Origin: Spirochaeta thermophila DSM 6192
GTDB taxonomy: Bacteria > Spirochaetota > Spirochaetia > Winmispirales > Winmispiraceae
Assembly (NCBI RefSeq): GCF_000147075.1
Contig: NC_014484.1
Coordinates: 1,815,501-1,879,500, forward strand
DNA length: 64,000 bases
Direction of reading: 5' to 3'
Both the position numbers and the translations under genes were made by a program. This document shows positions 57,333 to 64,000 of the stretch, piece by piece; within the stretch, counting starts at the first letter, position 1; every line of letters begins with the position of its first letter. The notes under the pieces were generated by a model. It searched no databases and had not been told where the DNA came from. It was given only the letters and a program-made list of their open reading frames with translations.

Positions 57333-58021
57333 GGGGCACGCTCCCCGAAGAGCACCGTACCCAGGCGGAGGATGGTGCTCCCCTCCTCGATCGCGATGGG
57401 ATAGTCGTTGCTCATGCCCATGGAGAGTTCGGCGAGGGGGAGCGAGGGGAAGGCCTTCTGCATACGAGAGGCCAGCTCGCGCAGCCCCCCGAACACGGCC
57501 CGGATCACCCTCTCGTCGTCGGTGTAGGGCGCCATGGTCATGAAGCCCCGCGGCTCGAGGGCGGGACTTGCGGCGAGGCGCTCGAGGGCCTGGCCCACCT
57601 CTTCCTCGGTGCGGAACCCATACTTGGTCTCCTCCCCTGAGATGTTCACCTCGACGAGCACAGGGAGCCTTCCTCCCCGATCCCCCCACGCCTTCTCCAG
57701 GGCCTCGATGAGGGGGATGCGATCGACCGAGTGGATGCAGGAGAAGAGCTCCACCGCCTTCCTGGCCTTGTTGCGCTGGAGGTGGCCGATGAGGTGGAGC
57801 TCGGCATCGGGGGGAAAGGCCTCTCGCTTGGAGGCGGCCTCCTGGAGTCTGTTCTCGCCGAAGAGTCTGATGCCCGCACGGTAGGCGTCTGCAATCGCCT
57901 CAGGGCCGTGGAGCTTGGTGACGGCCATCACCCGCACCTCCTCCGGCCGCCTCCCCGCTTTCACGCACCGTTCCCTCACCTCATCGAGGATGCGTCGTAT
58001 GTGTTCCTCCCGCTCCCTCAT
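57329..58021 (-). CDS. yggS: PLP homeostasis protein (YggS/YBL036C family)
   Basis: 230 residues, PLP-binding barrel without decarboxylase domain. Lys in VMAVTKLHGPEAI binds PLP; FGENRLQEAASKREAF, LHLIGHLQRNKARK, SVDRIPLIEAL and LSMGMSNDYPIAIEEGSTILR complete the signature. Divergent from pdxST, the PLP synthase genes, so the intergenic 58,022-58,154 serves two B6 functions. TATAAC lies 9 bases before the ATG. Confidence 0.95.
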   Translation of the reverse strand: MREREEHIRRILDEVRERCVKAGRRPEEVRVMAVTKLHGPEAIADAYRAGIRLFGENRLQEAASKREAFPPDAELHLIGHLQRNKARKAVELFSCIHSVDRIPLIEALEKAWGDRGGRLPVLVEVNISGEETKYGFRTEEEVGQALERLAASPALEPRGFMTMAPYTDDERVIRAVFGGLRELASRMQKAFPSLPLAELSMGMSNDYPIAIEEGSTILRLGTVLFGERAP

Positions 58022-58093
58022 CTCCTACTGGTTATAGCACAAGGACAACGATGAGAAAAGGCCGCCGCCGGCCCTCAGGCCCTTTGTCTTACC

Positions 58094-58123
58094 TTGACGC
58101 TCAGGGATCGAATGGCATATTGT
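58094..58123 (+). promoter_or_regulatory. Promoter of pdxST-ispH
   Basis: TTGACG (58094-58099), 18 bases, TATTGT (58118-58123); leader about 25 bases with GAGAGGGAAGG. Confidence 0.65.
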
Positions 58124-58154
58124 TTTCCATGATACCATCCGGAGAGGGAAGGCT

Positions 58155-59060
58155 ATGAGCGAGAAGCTGTGGTCCGAACGTCAGACTGCGACCTGGCGCA
58201 CCAAGGTGGGGCTCGCCGAGATGCTCAAAGGCGGGGTCATCATGGATGTGGTGACGCCGGAGCAGGCGCGTATCGCGGAGGATGCAGGAGCTGCCGCGGT
58301 GATGGCGCTCGAGAGGGTGCCTGCAGATATCCGCGCCCACGGTGGGGTGGCGCGCATGTCCGATCCCGAGATCATCATCCGGATCCAGGAGGCGGTCTCC
58401 ATCCCGGTGATGGCGAAGTGCCGCATAGGGCACTTCGTCGAGGCACAGATCCTGGAGGCCCTGGGGGTCGACTTCATCGACGAGAGCGAGGTGCTCACCC
58501 CTGCGGACGAGGAGCATCACATCTGGAAGCACGATTTCAAGGTGCCGTTCGTGTGTGGGTGCCGCGATCTGGGCGAGGCCCTCAGGCGGATAGGCGAGGG
58601 TGCGGCCATGATCCGCACCAAGGGAGAGGCCGGCACGGGCGACGTGGTGGAGGCGGTTCGACACATGCGCGCGGTGATGAACGGGATACGCAGGCTCACC
58701 ACCTTGAGCGACGAACAGCTCATGACCGAAGCGAAGCGCCTGGGTGCTCCGTTCGACCTGCTGCACGAGGTAGCGAAGACCGGCAAGCTCCCGGTACCCA
58801 ACTTCTCCGCAGGAGGCATCGCCACCCCGGCCGATGCCGCGCTCATGATGCAGCTCGGGGCCGAGGCGGTCTTCGTGGGGTCCGGGATCTTCAAGTCGGA
58901 GAATCCAGCCAAACGGGCCAAGGCCATCGTGGAGGCCGTCACCTACTACAACGACCCGAAGAAGCTCGCCGAGATCTCCCGGGGGTTGGGCGAGCCCATG
59001 CACGGGATCGAGGTGCGCACCATCGAAGAGGGCAGACAGCTCGCCCACCGAGGCTGGTGA
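58155..59060 (+). CDS. pdxS: Pyridoxal 5'-phosphate synthase, PdxS subunit
   Basis: 301 residues. Condenses ribose-5-P (or ribulose-5-P), glyceraldehyde-3-P and ammonia into PLP. Near-canonical sequence: [51 protein letters not shown] with Schiff-base Lys88, [10 protein letters not shown] with Lys156, [31 protein letters not shown]. Three bases before pdxT. The rpiA/rpe products at 21 kb supply its pentose. Confidence 0.98.
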   Translation: MSEKLWSERQTATWRTKVGLAEMLKGGVIMDVVTPEQARIAEDAGAAAVMALERVPADIRAHGGVARMSDPEIIIRIQEAVSIPVMAKCRIGHFVEAQILEALGVDFIDESEVLTPADEEHHIWKHDFKVPFVCGCRDLGEALRRIGEGAAMIRTKGEAGTGDVVEAVRHMRAVMNGIRRLTTLSDEQLMTEAKRLGAPFDLLHEVAKTGKLPVPNFSAGGIATPADAALMMQLGAEAVFVGSGIFKSENPAKRAKAIVEAVTYYNDPKKLAEISRGLGEPMHGIEVRTIEEGRQLAHRGW

Positions 59061-59063
59061 GGA

Positions 59064-59651
59064 ATGAGGGTAGGGATACTGGGACTGCAGGGCGACTTCG
59101 CCCTGCATCAGCGTATGCTCGCCTCCTTGGGAGTGGAGACGAGGATCGTCCGCTCGATGGAAGACCTCGAAGGCTGCGCCTCGCTGGTGATACCCGGCGG
59201 TGAGAGCACCACCATGGGGGGGCTCCTCGTCCGTTTCGGCATGCTCGAGGCCCTCTCGGCCCGCATAAGGGAGGGCCTTCCCGTGTTCGGGACCTGCGCG
59301 GGCGCCATCCTCCTCGCCCGAGAGATCATAGGGTATCCCGACCAGCCCCGCCTTGGGGTGCTCGAGATCTCCATCGAACGCAACGCCTACGGCAGGCAGA
59401 AGGAGAGCTTCGAGACCGACGTGCTCATCCCCTCCCTCAGGGAGCAGCCCTATCGGGCGGTCTTCATCAGGGCGCCCATCATCCGCGCGGTGGGACCCGG
59501 CGTCGAGGTGCTCGCCTGGTTCGAAGACCTTCCCATCCTGGTGCGCCGGGGGCACATCCTGGCCGCCACCTTCCACCCGGAACTCACCGACGATCCGTGC
59601 ATCCACCGGTACTTCCTTGAACAAGTGGCCTCGCGGCTCACGGTCCGGTGA
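59064..59651 (+). CDS. pdxT: Pyridoxal 5'-phosphate synthase, PdxT glutaminase
   Basis: 195 residues. Class I glutaminase giving ammonia to PdxS. Catalytic triad Cys78 in FGTCAGAILLA and the His/Glu of TFHPELTDD; oxyanion region PGGESTTMGGL. Coupled to pdxS (3-base gap). Confidence 0.97.
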   Translation: MRVGILGLQGDFALHQRMLASLGVETRIVRSMEDLEGCASLVIPGGESTTMGGLLVRFGMLEALSARIREGLPVFGTCAGAILLAREIIGYPDQPRLGVLEISIERNAYGRQKESFETDVLIPSLREQPYRAVFIRAPIIRAVGPGVEVLAWFEDLPILVRRGHILAATFHPELTDDPCIHRYFLEQVASRLTVR

Positions 59652-59663
59652 CGAGGAGTTCTC

Positions 59664-60569
59664 ATGGAGATACTCGCCCCCCGATTTTCGGGATTCTGCC
59701 CGGGCGTGAAGAAGGCGGAAGATGCACTCCTTGCCCTCCGCAACGGCACGGATGAACCGCTCTACGTCCTCGGCGAGCTCATCCACAACCACCACTTCAT
59801 CGAGGAACTCGAACGACGGCGCATCCATACCGTCTCACGTATAGAGGACATCCCCGAGGGGGCCCATGTGGTCATCAGGACACACGGCATCCCACGGGAG
59901 GTGGAGGAGCGCCTCAGGGAACGATTCCGTGTCACCGACCTCACCTGCTTCAAGGTCAAGGCCCTCCAGAAGGTCATCCTCGACCATGACCGAGCCGGAT
60001 ACGCCGTACTCATAAGCGGCAAGAGGAAACATCCGGAAGTACAGGGACTCGTGAGCTACGCCCGGAAGGTGTGGGTGCTGGAGACGAACGAGGAGATCGA
60101 GTCGTTCTTTCGAGAGGTGAAGGAAGACCCCTCCCACCCCCTCCACCCCCCGCAGCCCGTGCTCCTCGTCTCCCAGACCACCGCCCCCCACTCCCTCTTC
60201 GAGGCCCTCACCACCGCAGCCCGCACCCACCTCCCCCGTCACACCCTCGCCGTCCACAACTCCATCTGCCCCATCACCACCCACAGGGAAGAAGCCGCCC
60301 TCGCACTCCAGGACCAGGTGGACCTCACCCTCGTCATAGGCGATCCCTCATCCTCCAACGCCGCCAAGCTCTACGAGCGGCTCAAGGCGCACAACCCCGC
60401 CACCTGGTTCATCACCTCGGTGGACGACCTTCCGGCCCTCCACCCCCACCTCCGCCGGGCCACCCGCATCCAACTCGTCTCCTCCTCCTCCACCCCCCCC
60501 AGCCAGGAAGCAGCCATCCGCACCCACCTCCTCACCCACTACGACACTACGCCCTCCTCCTCAGATTGA
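59664..60569 (+). CDS. ispH: 4-hydroxy-3-methylbut-2-enyl diphosphate reductase
   Basis: 301 residues. Last step of the MEP isoprenoid pathway, producing IPP and DMAPP. The three cluster cysteines are Cys12 (GFCPGVKKAE), Cys95 (LTCFKVKA) and Cys202 (NSICPITTHR); other motifs are LGELIHNHHFIEEL, RTHGIPREVEER and GDPSSSNAAKLYE. Twelve bases after pdxT. Its 3' end overlaps the convergent prenyl synthase gene by 23 bases. Codons become C-extreme from about base 60,120. Confidence 0.95.
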   Translation: MEILAPRFSGFCPGVKKAEDALLALRNGTDEPLYVLGELIHNHHFIEELERRRIHTVSRIEDIPEGAHVVIRTHGIPREVEERLRERFRVTDLTCFKVKALQKVILDHDRAGYAVLISGKRKHPEVQGLVSYARKVWVLETNEEIESFFREVKEDPSHPLHPPQPVLLVSQTTAPHSLFEALTTAARTHLPRHTLAVHNSICPITTHREEAALALQDQVDLTLVIGDPSSSNAAKLYERLKAHNPATWFITSVDDLPALHPHLRRATRIQLVSSSSTPPSQEAAIRTHLLTHYDTTPSSSD

Positions 60570-61620
60570 ACGCCGCGAGCTCCTCGATCAACCTCCTCCC
60601 CTCCTCCCCCACCCCCAGCCCCGCCACCCGCTCCTCCACCCGCCGCACATACCCCTCCACCAGGCGCCCCACCTCCTCCCGCACCCCCCGCTCCTCCACC
60701 ATCCTCCGCACCCATCCGAGCTCCTCCTCCCCCACCTCCCCTCCCCACACCCCATCCAAACGCCGCCGCTCCTCCCCCTCAAGCCGCTCCCGCAGGAGCA
60801 CCCAGAACACCGTCCGCTTCCCCTCCCGCACATCGCTCCCCGCAGGCTTCCCGATCTCCTCCTCGCTCCCGAACAACCCCAGCTCATCGTCCCGTATCTG
60901 GAACACCACCCCCAGAAGCTCCCCCACCTCCTCAAGCGCCCCCCGCACCCCCTCGTCCGCCCCCGCGAGCAGCGCCCCCAGCGAGAGCGGCACCGAGAAG
61001 GTGTAGCGCCCCGTCTTGTAGCGGTACACCCGCAGCACATCCTCCAGCCGCACCCCCTCACCCGCCGCCCCGTACCACACATCGTCCATCTGCGCCACCC
61101 CCACCCGTGCGTACTCCTCGGCCACGCACCGGAGGAGCGCATCCCGCATCGCCTCCCCCCTCCCCACCCCGGCGAGCAACCCGAACCCCAGGAAGAACGC
61201 CACATCCCCCACACACACCGCGAGCGCCTCCCCCACCCTCCGCGCCTCACGCACCCCCTCCTCACCCGCCCGCCCCTCGTACTGCGCGAACATCGAAGGC
61301 CCCCCACGCCGGACCCGATCCCTGTCCATCACATCATCGTGCACCAGGAGCCCCGACTGGAACAGCTCCAGCGCCGCCCCCACCCGGGCGCACCACTCCT
61401 CCGGCGCCCCACCACACACCCCCGCCCCTGCCCACACGAGCGCACCCCGCACCAGCTTCCCCCTCCGCGCAAACCCGAAGAGCCGGCCCACCGCATCCTC
61501 CCCCCAGCGCCCCGTCCCGGACACCACACGCCGCGCCATCTCCTCACCTTCCTCCAGCACCCCCTCTATCGCCCCCCTCGCCCGGGCGTACAGATCCTGC
61601 CACAGCGACACATCTCCCAT
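60547..61620 (-). CDS. Polyprenyl (geranylgeranyl/octaprenyl-type) diphosphate synthase
   Basis: 357 residues. First Asp-rich motif LLVHDDVMDRDRVRRGGPSM, chain-length region before it, YKTGRYTF, and second motif FQIRDDELGLFG (DDxxD reduced to DDxxG). Uses the IPP/DMAPP made by the facing ispH; product length unknown. ATG at 61620 chosen for GGAGGTGTGC. Almost the whole gene is extremely G-rich on the coding strand. Confidence 0.92.
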   Translation of the reverse strand: MGDVSLWQDLYARARGAIEGVLEEGEEMARRVVSGTGRWGEDAVGRLFGFARRGKLVRGALVWAGAGVCGGAPEEWCARVGAALELFQSGLLVHDDVMDRDRVRRGGPSMFAQYEGRAGEEGVREARRVGEALAVCVGDVAFFLGFGLLAGVGRGEAMRDALLRCVAEEYARVGVAQMDDVWYGAAGEGVRLEDVLRVYRYKTGRYTFSVPLSLGALLAGADEGVRGALEEVGELLGVVFQIRDDELGLFGSEEEIGKPAGSDVREGKRTVFWVLLRERLEGEERRRLDGVWGGEVGEEELGWVRRMVEERGVREEVGRLVEGYVRRVEERVAGLGVGEEGRRLIEELAAFNLRRRA

Positions 61621-61639
61621 GCACACCTCCAGGTTCAGC

Positions 61640-61668
61640 ATACTACGGATCGCCTCCCCTTTATGCAA
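61640..61668 (-). promoter_or_regulatory. Promoter of the polyprenyl synthase
   Basis: TTGCAT (61663-61668), 17 bases, TAGTAT (61640-61645); leader about 13 bases with GGAGG. Confidence 0.7.
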
Positions 61669-61685
61669 GGACCGCATTCATCCCG

Positions 61686-61714
61686 TTTATCCCCTTCTCG
61701 ACACATGCTATACT
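61686..61714 (+). promoter_or_regulatory. Promoter of the FKBP gene
   Basis: TTTATC (61686-61691), 17 bases, TATACT (61709-61714); leader with GGGAGGTCAC. Confidence 0.55.
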
Positions 61715-61739
61715 GCCGATGAGAGAGAAGGGAGGTCAC

Positions 61740-62324
61740 ATGAACAGGCGCACACTCACCCTCGCGGCCCTCGTCGTCCTCATCGGCACCGGCTGTCGCA
61801 CCACCACACCCGAGAGCCCCGACACACCCCCGGAACCCACCTACCGCGTGGAAACCGGCATGCTCGTCCAGCTCGCCTACACCGGGACCCTCCCCGACGG
61901 CACCCAGTTCGCCCACGCCCCCGAAACAGCCCCCCTCACCGTCATCATCGGGAGAGGTATGCTCATCCCCGGCCTGGAGGAGGGCATCATGGGGATGGTC
62001 GCAGGCCAGGAGCGTACCGTGGTCGTCCCACCCGGGAAAGGCTACGGATCCCGGCACGAGAAAGCCGTCCAGACATTCTCGTGGGACGAACTCCCCGAGA
62101 TGGACCGGACGACACTCAGGAAAGGGGCCCTCATCGCCGTCAACACGAAACAAGGCATCGTCCCCGCCACCGTGGTCTCGGTTTCCGACGAGGGCCTCAC
62201 CCTCGACTTCAACCACCCCCTCGCAGGAAAGACCCTCATCTTCAACGTCCACATCCTCACCGTCCGCCCCCCCTCCCCGGAAGAGGAACGCATACTCACG
62301 CCGTTCACCATCCAAACGCCTTGA
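61740..62324 (+). CDS. FKBP-type (SlyD-like) peptidyl-prolyl isomerase lipoprotein
   Basis: 194 residues. Lipobox LIGTGC, then FKBP with the SlyD-style pattern: MLVQLAYTGTLPDGTQFAHA, IIGRGMLIPGLEEGIMGM, VVVPPGKGYGSRHEKAV and a C-terminal barrel half (DFNHPLAGKTLIFNVHIL). The insert-in-flap arrangement fits SlyD, but the lipoprotein signal places it at an envelope face. Overlaps the convergent DUF401 gene by 20 bases. Confidence 0.9.
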   Translation: MNRRTLTLAALVVLIGTGCRTTTPESPDTPPEPTYRVETGMLVQLAYTGTLPDGTQFAHAPETAPLTVIIGRGMLIPGLEEGIMGMVAGQERTVVVPPGKGYGSRHEKAVQTFSWDELPEMDRTTLRKGALIAVNTKQGIVPATVVSVSDEGLTLDFNHPLAGKTLIFNVHILTVRPPSPEEERILTPFTIQTP

Positions 62325-63600
62325 GGACGAAGAAATAACCACCCGCGCCCGCGGCGATCACGACAAGCGGCACGGCGAGCAACCGCATATTCCGGAAGAG
62401 GTGCGACTCGAAGTACTCACTGCTCACCACGAAGCACACGTGGAGGGGCGAGAGCATCATTCCGATGTACCCCGCCACGTAGGCGAGCATCACGTACGGC
62501 CCCACCCGCTCAACCCCCATACCTGAGAGGAGCCCCATCACCACCGGGAAGCTCACCCCCACGAACCCCACGGCGATCCCCAGGACCAACCCCGCGATGA
62601 ACGGAAGGAACACCAGGACGACCACCGGGGGAATCCCCGCCCCCGAGAGCGACCCGGCGATCCGCTCGGCCAAGGTCCCCCCGTCCGAGGGAAACTCGAA
62701 CAGGAAACCGTAGACCCTGATGAGCATCACCAGAAGCACGAGACTCCACAACCGCTTCCCGAAGAACACCCCCCGCACCTTCCCGCCCGGGATATCCGTC
62801 CTCACGAGGAGCACCGCGATCGCCGACCACACCCCCAGCGCCAACCACAGATACCGTCCTCCCCTCACCCCGGGGAACAGGACGCTCCCGAGGACATACA
62901 CCCCCAACACGATCCCGATCTCGAGGAACGGCGCCCGGAGCCCATCCCCAGCCCCCGCATCCTCTTCCTCCCCCCGCCCTCCCCCCGCACGGGTCACCGC
63001 CCTCAGGTAGACCACATATCCCACCACCAGGGCGAGTACCATGAAGACCGCGTGGTTTCTCATGAACGAAAGCGTACTCATCCCGGAGAGCTCCACGGCG
63101 AGGAGCACACCGGGATAGAGCGGCAGCCAGTACTCCCAGAGATGCCTGAACCAGTAGTTCACCACCGCACGCTGGGCACCGGAGAGCCTCTCCGACCTGT
63201 CCGCACGGGCGACCATGGGCGCAGAGAAGATGGCCCCTCCCGGCATGGGCAGCAACCCCACCAGAGCGGGAAAGACCGCGAGGCTCCAAGGATACCGCAC
63301 GCGTCTCTCCACGATCCGAACCACGGAATCCACGAGCCCCGCTTCTTTCAATAGAGACGAAAGGGCCATCACCCCTATGATGACGAGGAAGAAGAAGAGC
63401 ATCGGGAGCGTGAAGGCCCTCCCCGGCAGGAACGAGAGGAAGAAATCGGCAATCGGTATGCCGTAGAACAGTATCATACCCGCCATGCCCACCAAAATGG
63501 AGATCGTAATATTTTTTAGAAACAGGTAGGCGATGACGATGAGCGAAAAAACAACCAATAGCACGAGAAGGTCGGAAATCTGCACAAAAAAAGTCATCAT
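62305..63600 (-). CDS. DUF401 family membrane transporter
   Basis: 431 residues, about 11-12 membrane helices, DUF401 (TIGR00529-type) within the ion-transporter superfamily. Signature loops: VGLLPMPGGAIFSAPMV and the late IAVGFVGVSFPVVMGLLSG with SPLHVCFVVSSEYF. Substrate unknown, probably a carboxylate. ATG at 63600 or 63597; GAGGAG just upstream. Divergent from ilvB. Confidence 0.87.
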   Translation of the reverse strand: MMTFFVQISDLLVLLVVFSLIVIAYLFLKNITISILVGMAGMILFYGIPIADFFLSFLPGRAFTLPMLFFFLVIIGVMALSSLLKEAGLVDSVVRIVERRVRYPWSLAVFPALVGLLPMPGGAIFSAPMVARADRSERLSGAQRAVVNYWFRHLWEYWLPLYPGVLLAVELSGMSTLSFMRNHAVFMVLALVVGYVVYLRAVTRAGGGRGEEEDAGAGDGLRAPFLEIGIVLGVYVLGSVLFPGVRGGRYLWLALGVWSAIAVLLVRTDIPGGKVRGVFFGKRLWSLVLLVMLIRVYGFLFEFPSDGGTLAERIAGSLSGAGIPPVVVLVFLPFIAGLVLGIAVGFVGVSFPVVMGLLSGMGVERVGPYVMLAYVAGYIGMMLSPLHVCFVVSSEYFESHLFRNMRLLAVPLVVIAAGAGGYFFVLKAFGW

Positions 63601-63614
63601 ATTCTCCTCTTTTC

Positions 63615-63643
63615 TTGACACACAACCAAATCGGGTATATTCT
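63615..63643 (+). promoter_or_regulatory. Promoter of ilvB
   Basis: Consensus TTGACA (63615-63620), 17 bases, TATTCT (63638-63643). A leader of about 29 bases with AAAGGA leaves no room for an attenuator. Confidence 0.8.
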
Positions 63644-63678
63644 GTAATCTATATCATACCGGAGCAAAGGACAAGCAT

Positions 63679-64000
63679 ATGACAGGTCAACAGAAAAAGG
63701 GAGCAGAAGTCGTCATCGACCTCATCCATCGACACGGAGTGGAATACATCTTCGGCATCCCCGGCGGAGCCGCCATTCCACTCTACGACGCCCTGGTCGA
63801 CTCCGGCATCAAGTTCATCCTCACCCGTCACGAACAAGGAGCCACCCACATGGCGGACGGGTATGCCAGGGCGAGCGGCAAAGCGGCGGTGGTACTGGTC
63901 ACCTCCGGTCCCGGGGCCACCAACACCGTCACCGGCATCTTCACCGCCTACATGGACTCCTCTCCAGTCGTCGTCATCACCGGGCAGCAGACGCGCAACA
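63679..64000 (+). CDS. ilvB: Acetolactate synthase large subunit, N-terminal part (runs off window)
   Basis: 107 codons visible. TPP-enzyme N-terminal domain: [52 protein letters not shown] (catalytic Glu), [14 protein letters not shown] and [11 protein letters not shown]. First step of branched-chain amino acid synthesis; its product is the substrate of the ilvC enzyme at the other end of the window. Own strong promoter. Confidence 0.95.
   Translation, partial: MTGQQKKGAEVVIDLIHRHGVEYIFGIPGGAAIPLYDALVDSGIKFILTRHEQGATHMADGYARASGKAAVVLVTSGPGATNTVTGIFTAYMDSSPVVVITGQQTRN

Overview
The window is GC-rich, gene-dense bacterial chromosome with no insertion sequence, phage or CRISPR array. Protein flavour (a moxR/DUF58/bat gene cluster with a BatD-BatE fusion, OmpA-type and Bat-type envelope proteins, a PFOR, a small lipoprotein set, DbpA-type and Bpt-type proteins) suggests a free-living, fermentative spirochaete of the Spirochaeta/Winmispira kind. 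This is an inference from protein families; no rRNA is present to settle it.

Layout. 1-1.1 kb: 3' end of ilvC and a small exported protein. 1.1-6.9 kb (minus): hybrid histidine kinase, TetR regulator, rsmE, DUF4349 lipoprotein, VOC protein in one tight operon. 7.0-10.4 kb (minus): tRNA-Tyr and tRNA-Thr, then a purU, CYTH, epimerase, steroid-reductase-like operon. 10.4-11.5 kb: mini carbonic anhydrase, crcB fluoride channel, DUF190. 11.7-20.2 kb: OmpA-type Ig-repeat protein, glycosyltransferase, pyruvate:ferredoxin oxidoreductase, flavin reductase. 20.5-26.3 kb: PilZ, rpe facing rpiA, metE, and a DEAD-box pseudo-helicase with a DbpA tail. 26.3-29.6 kb: membrane protein, metallo-hydrolase, DksA-like, infA, Smr protein. 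29.6-38.2 kb (minus): argJ, moxR and the Bat cluster. 38.3-44.6 kb: PHP phosphatase, phosphatase/metallo-hydrolase pair, DAG-kinase-like, ABC exporter with Bpt aminoacyl transferase. 44.7-46 kb: a collapsed SpoIIE-type phosphatase, an AT-richer HEPN/MNT toxin-antitoxin pair and tRNA-Gly. 46.2-54.7 kb: RNA methyltransferase, lipoproteins, mutS2, rsgA-murI-zinc ribbon. 54.7-64 kb: pentapeptide protein, variant metallo-hydrolase, rluD, yggS, pdxST-ispH, prenyl synthase, FKBP, DUF401 permease and the start of ilvB.

Genes are packed into operons with frequent ATGA or GTGA stop/start overlaps, and convergent neighbours abut or overlap by up to 53 bases. Sigma-70 type promoters (TTGNNN, 16-18 bases, TANNNT) can be read directly at many sites.

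Two window-wide patterns stand out. First, at ten gene starts the -10 hexamer lies exactly 6 (once 7) bases before the start codon, with a -35 element 16-18 bases further upstream and no Shine-Dalgarno sequence. This predicts that transcription begins on the start codon (leaderless mRNA). Other genes have normal leaders with good Shine-Dalgarno sites. Second, patches of about 1-1.7 kb have one strand almost purely C-rich (or G-rich), switching codon choice inside genes regardless of which strand is coding.
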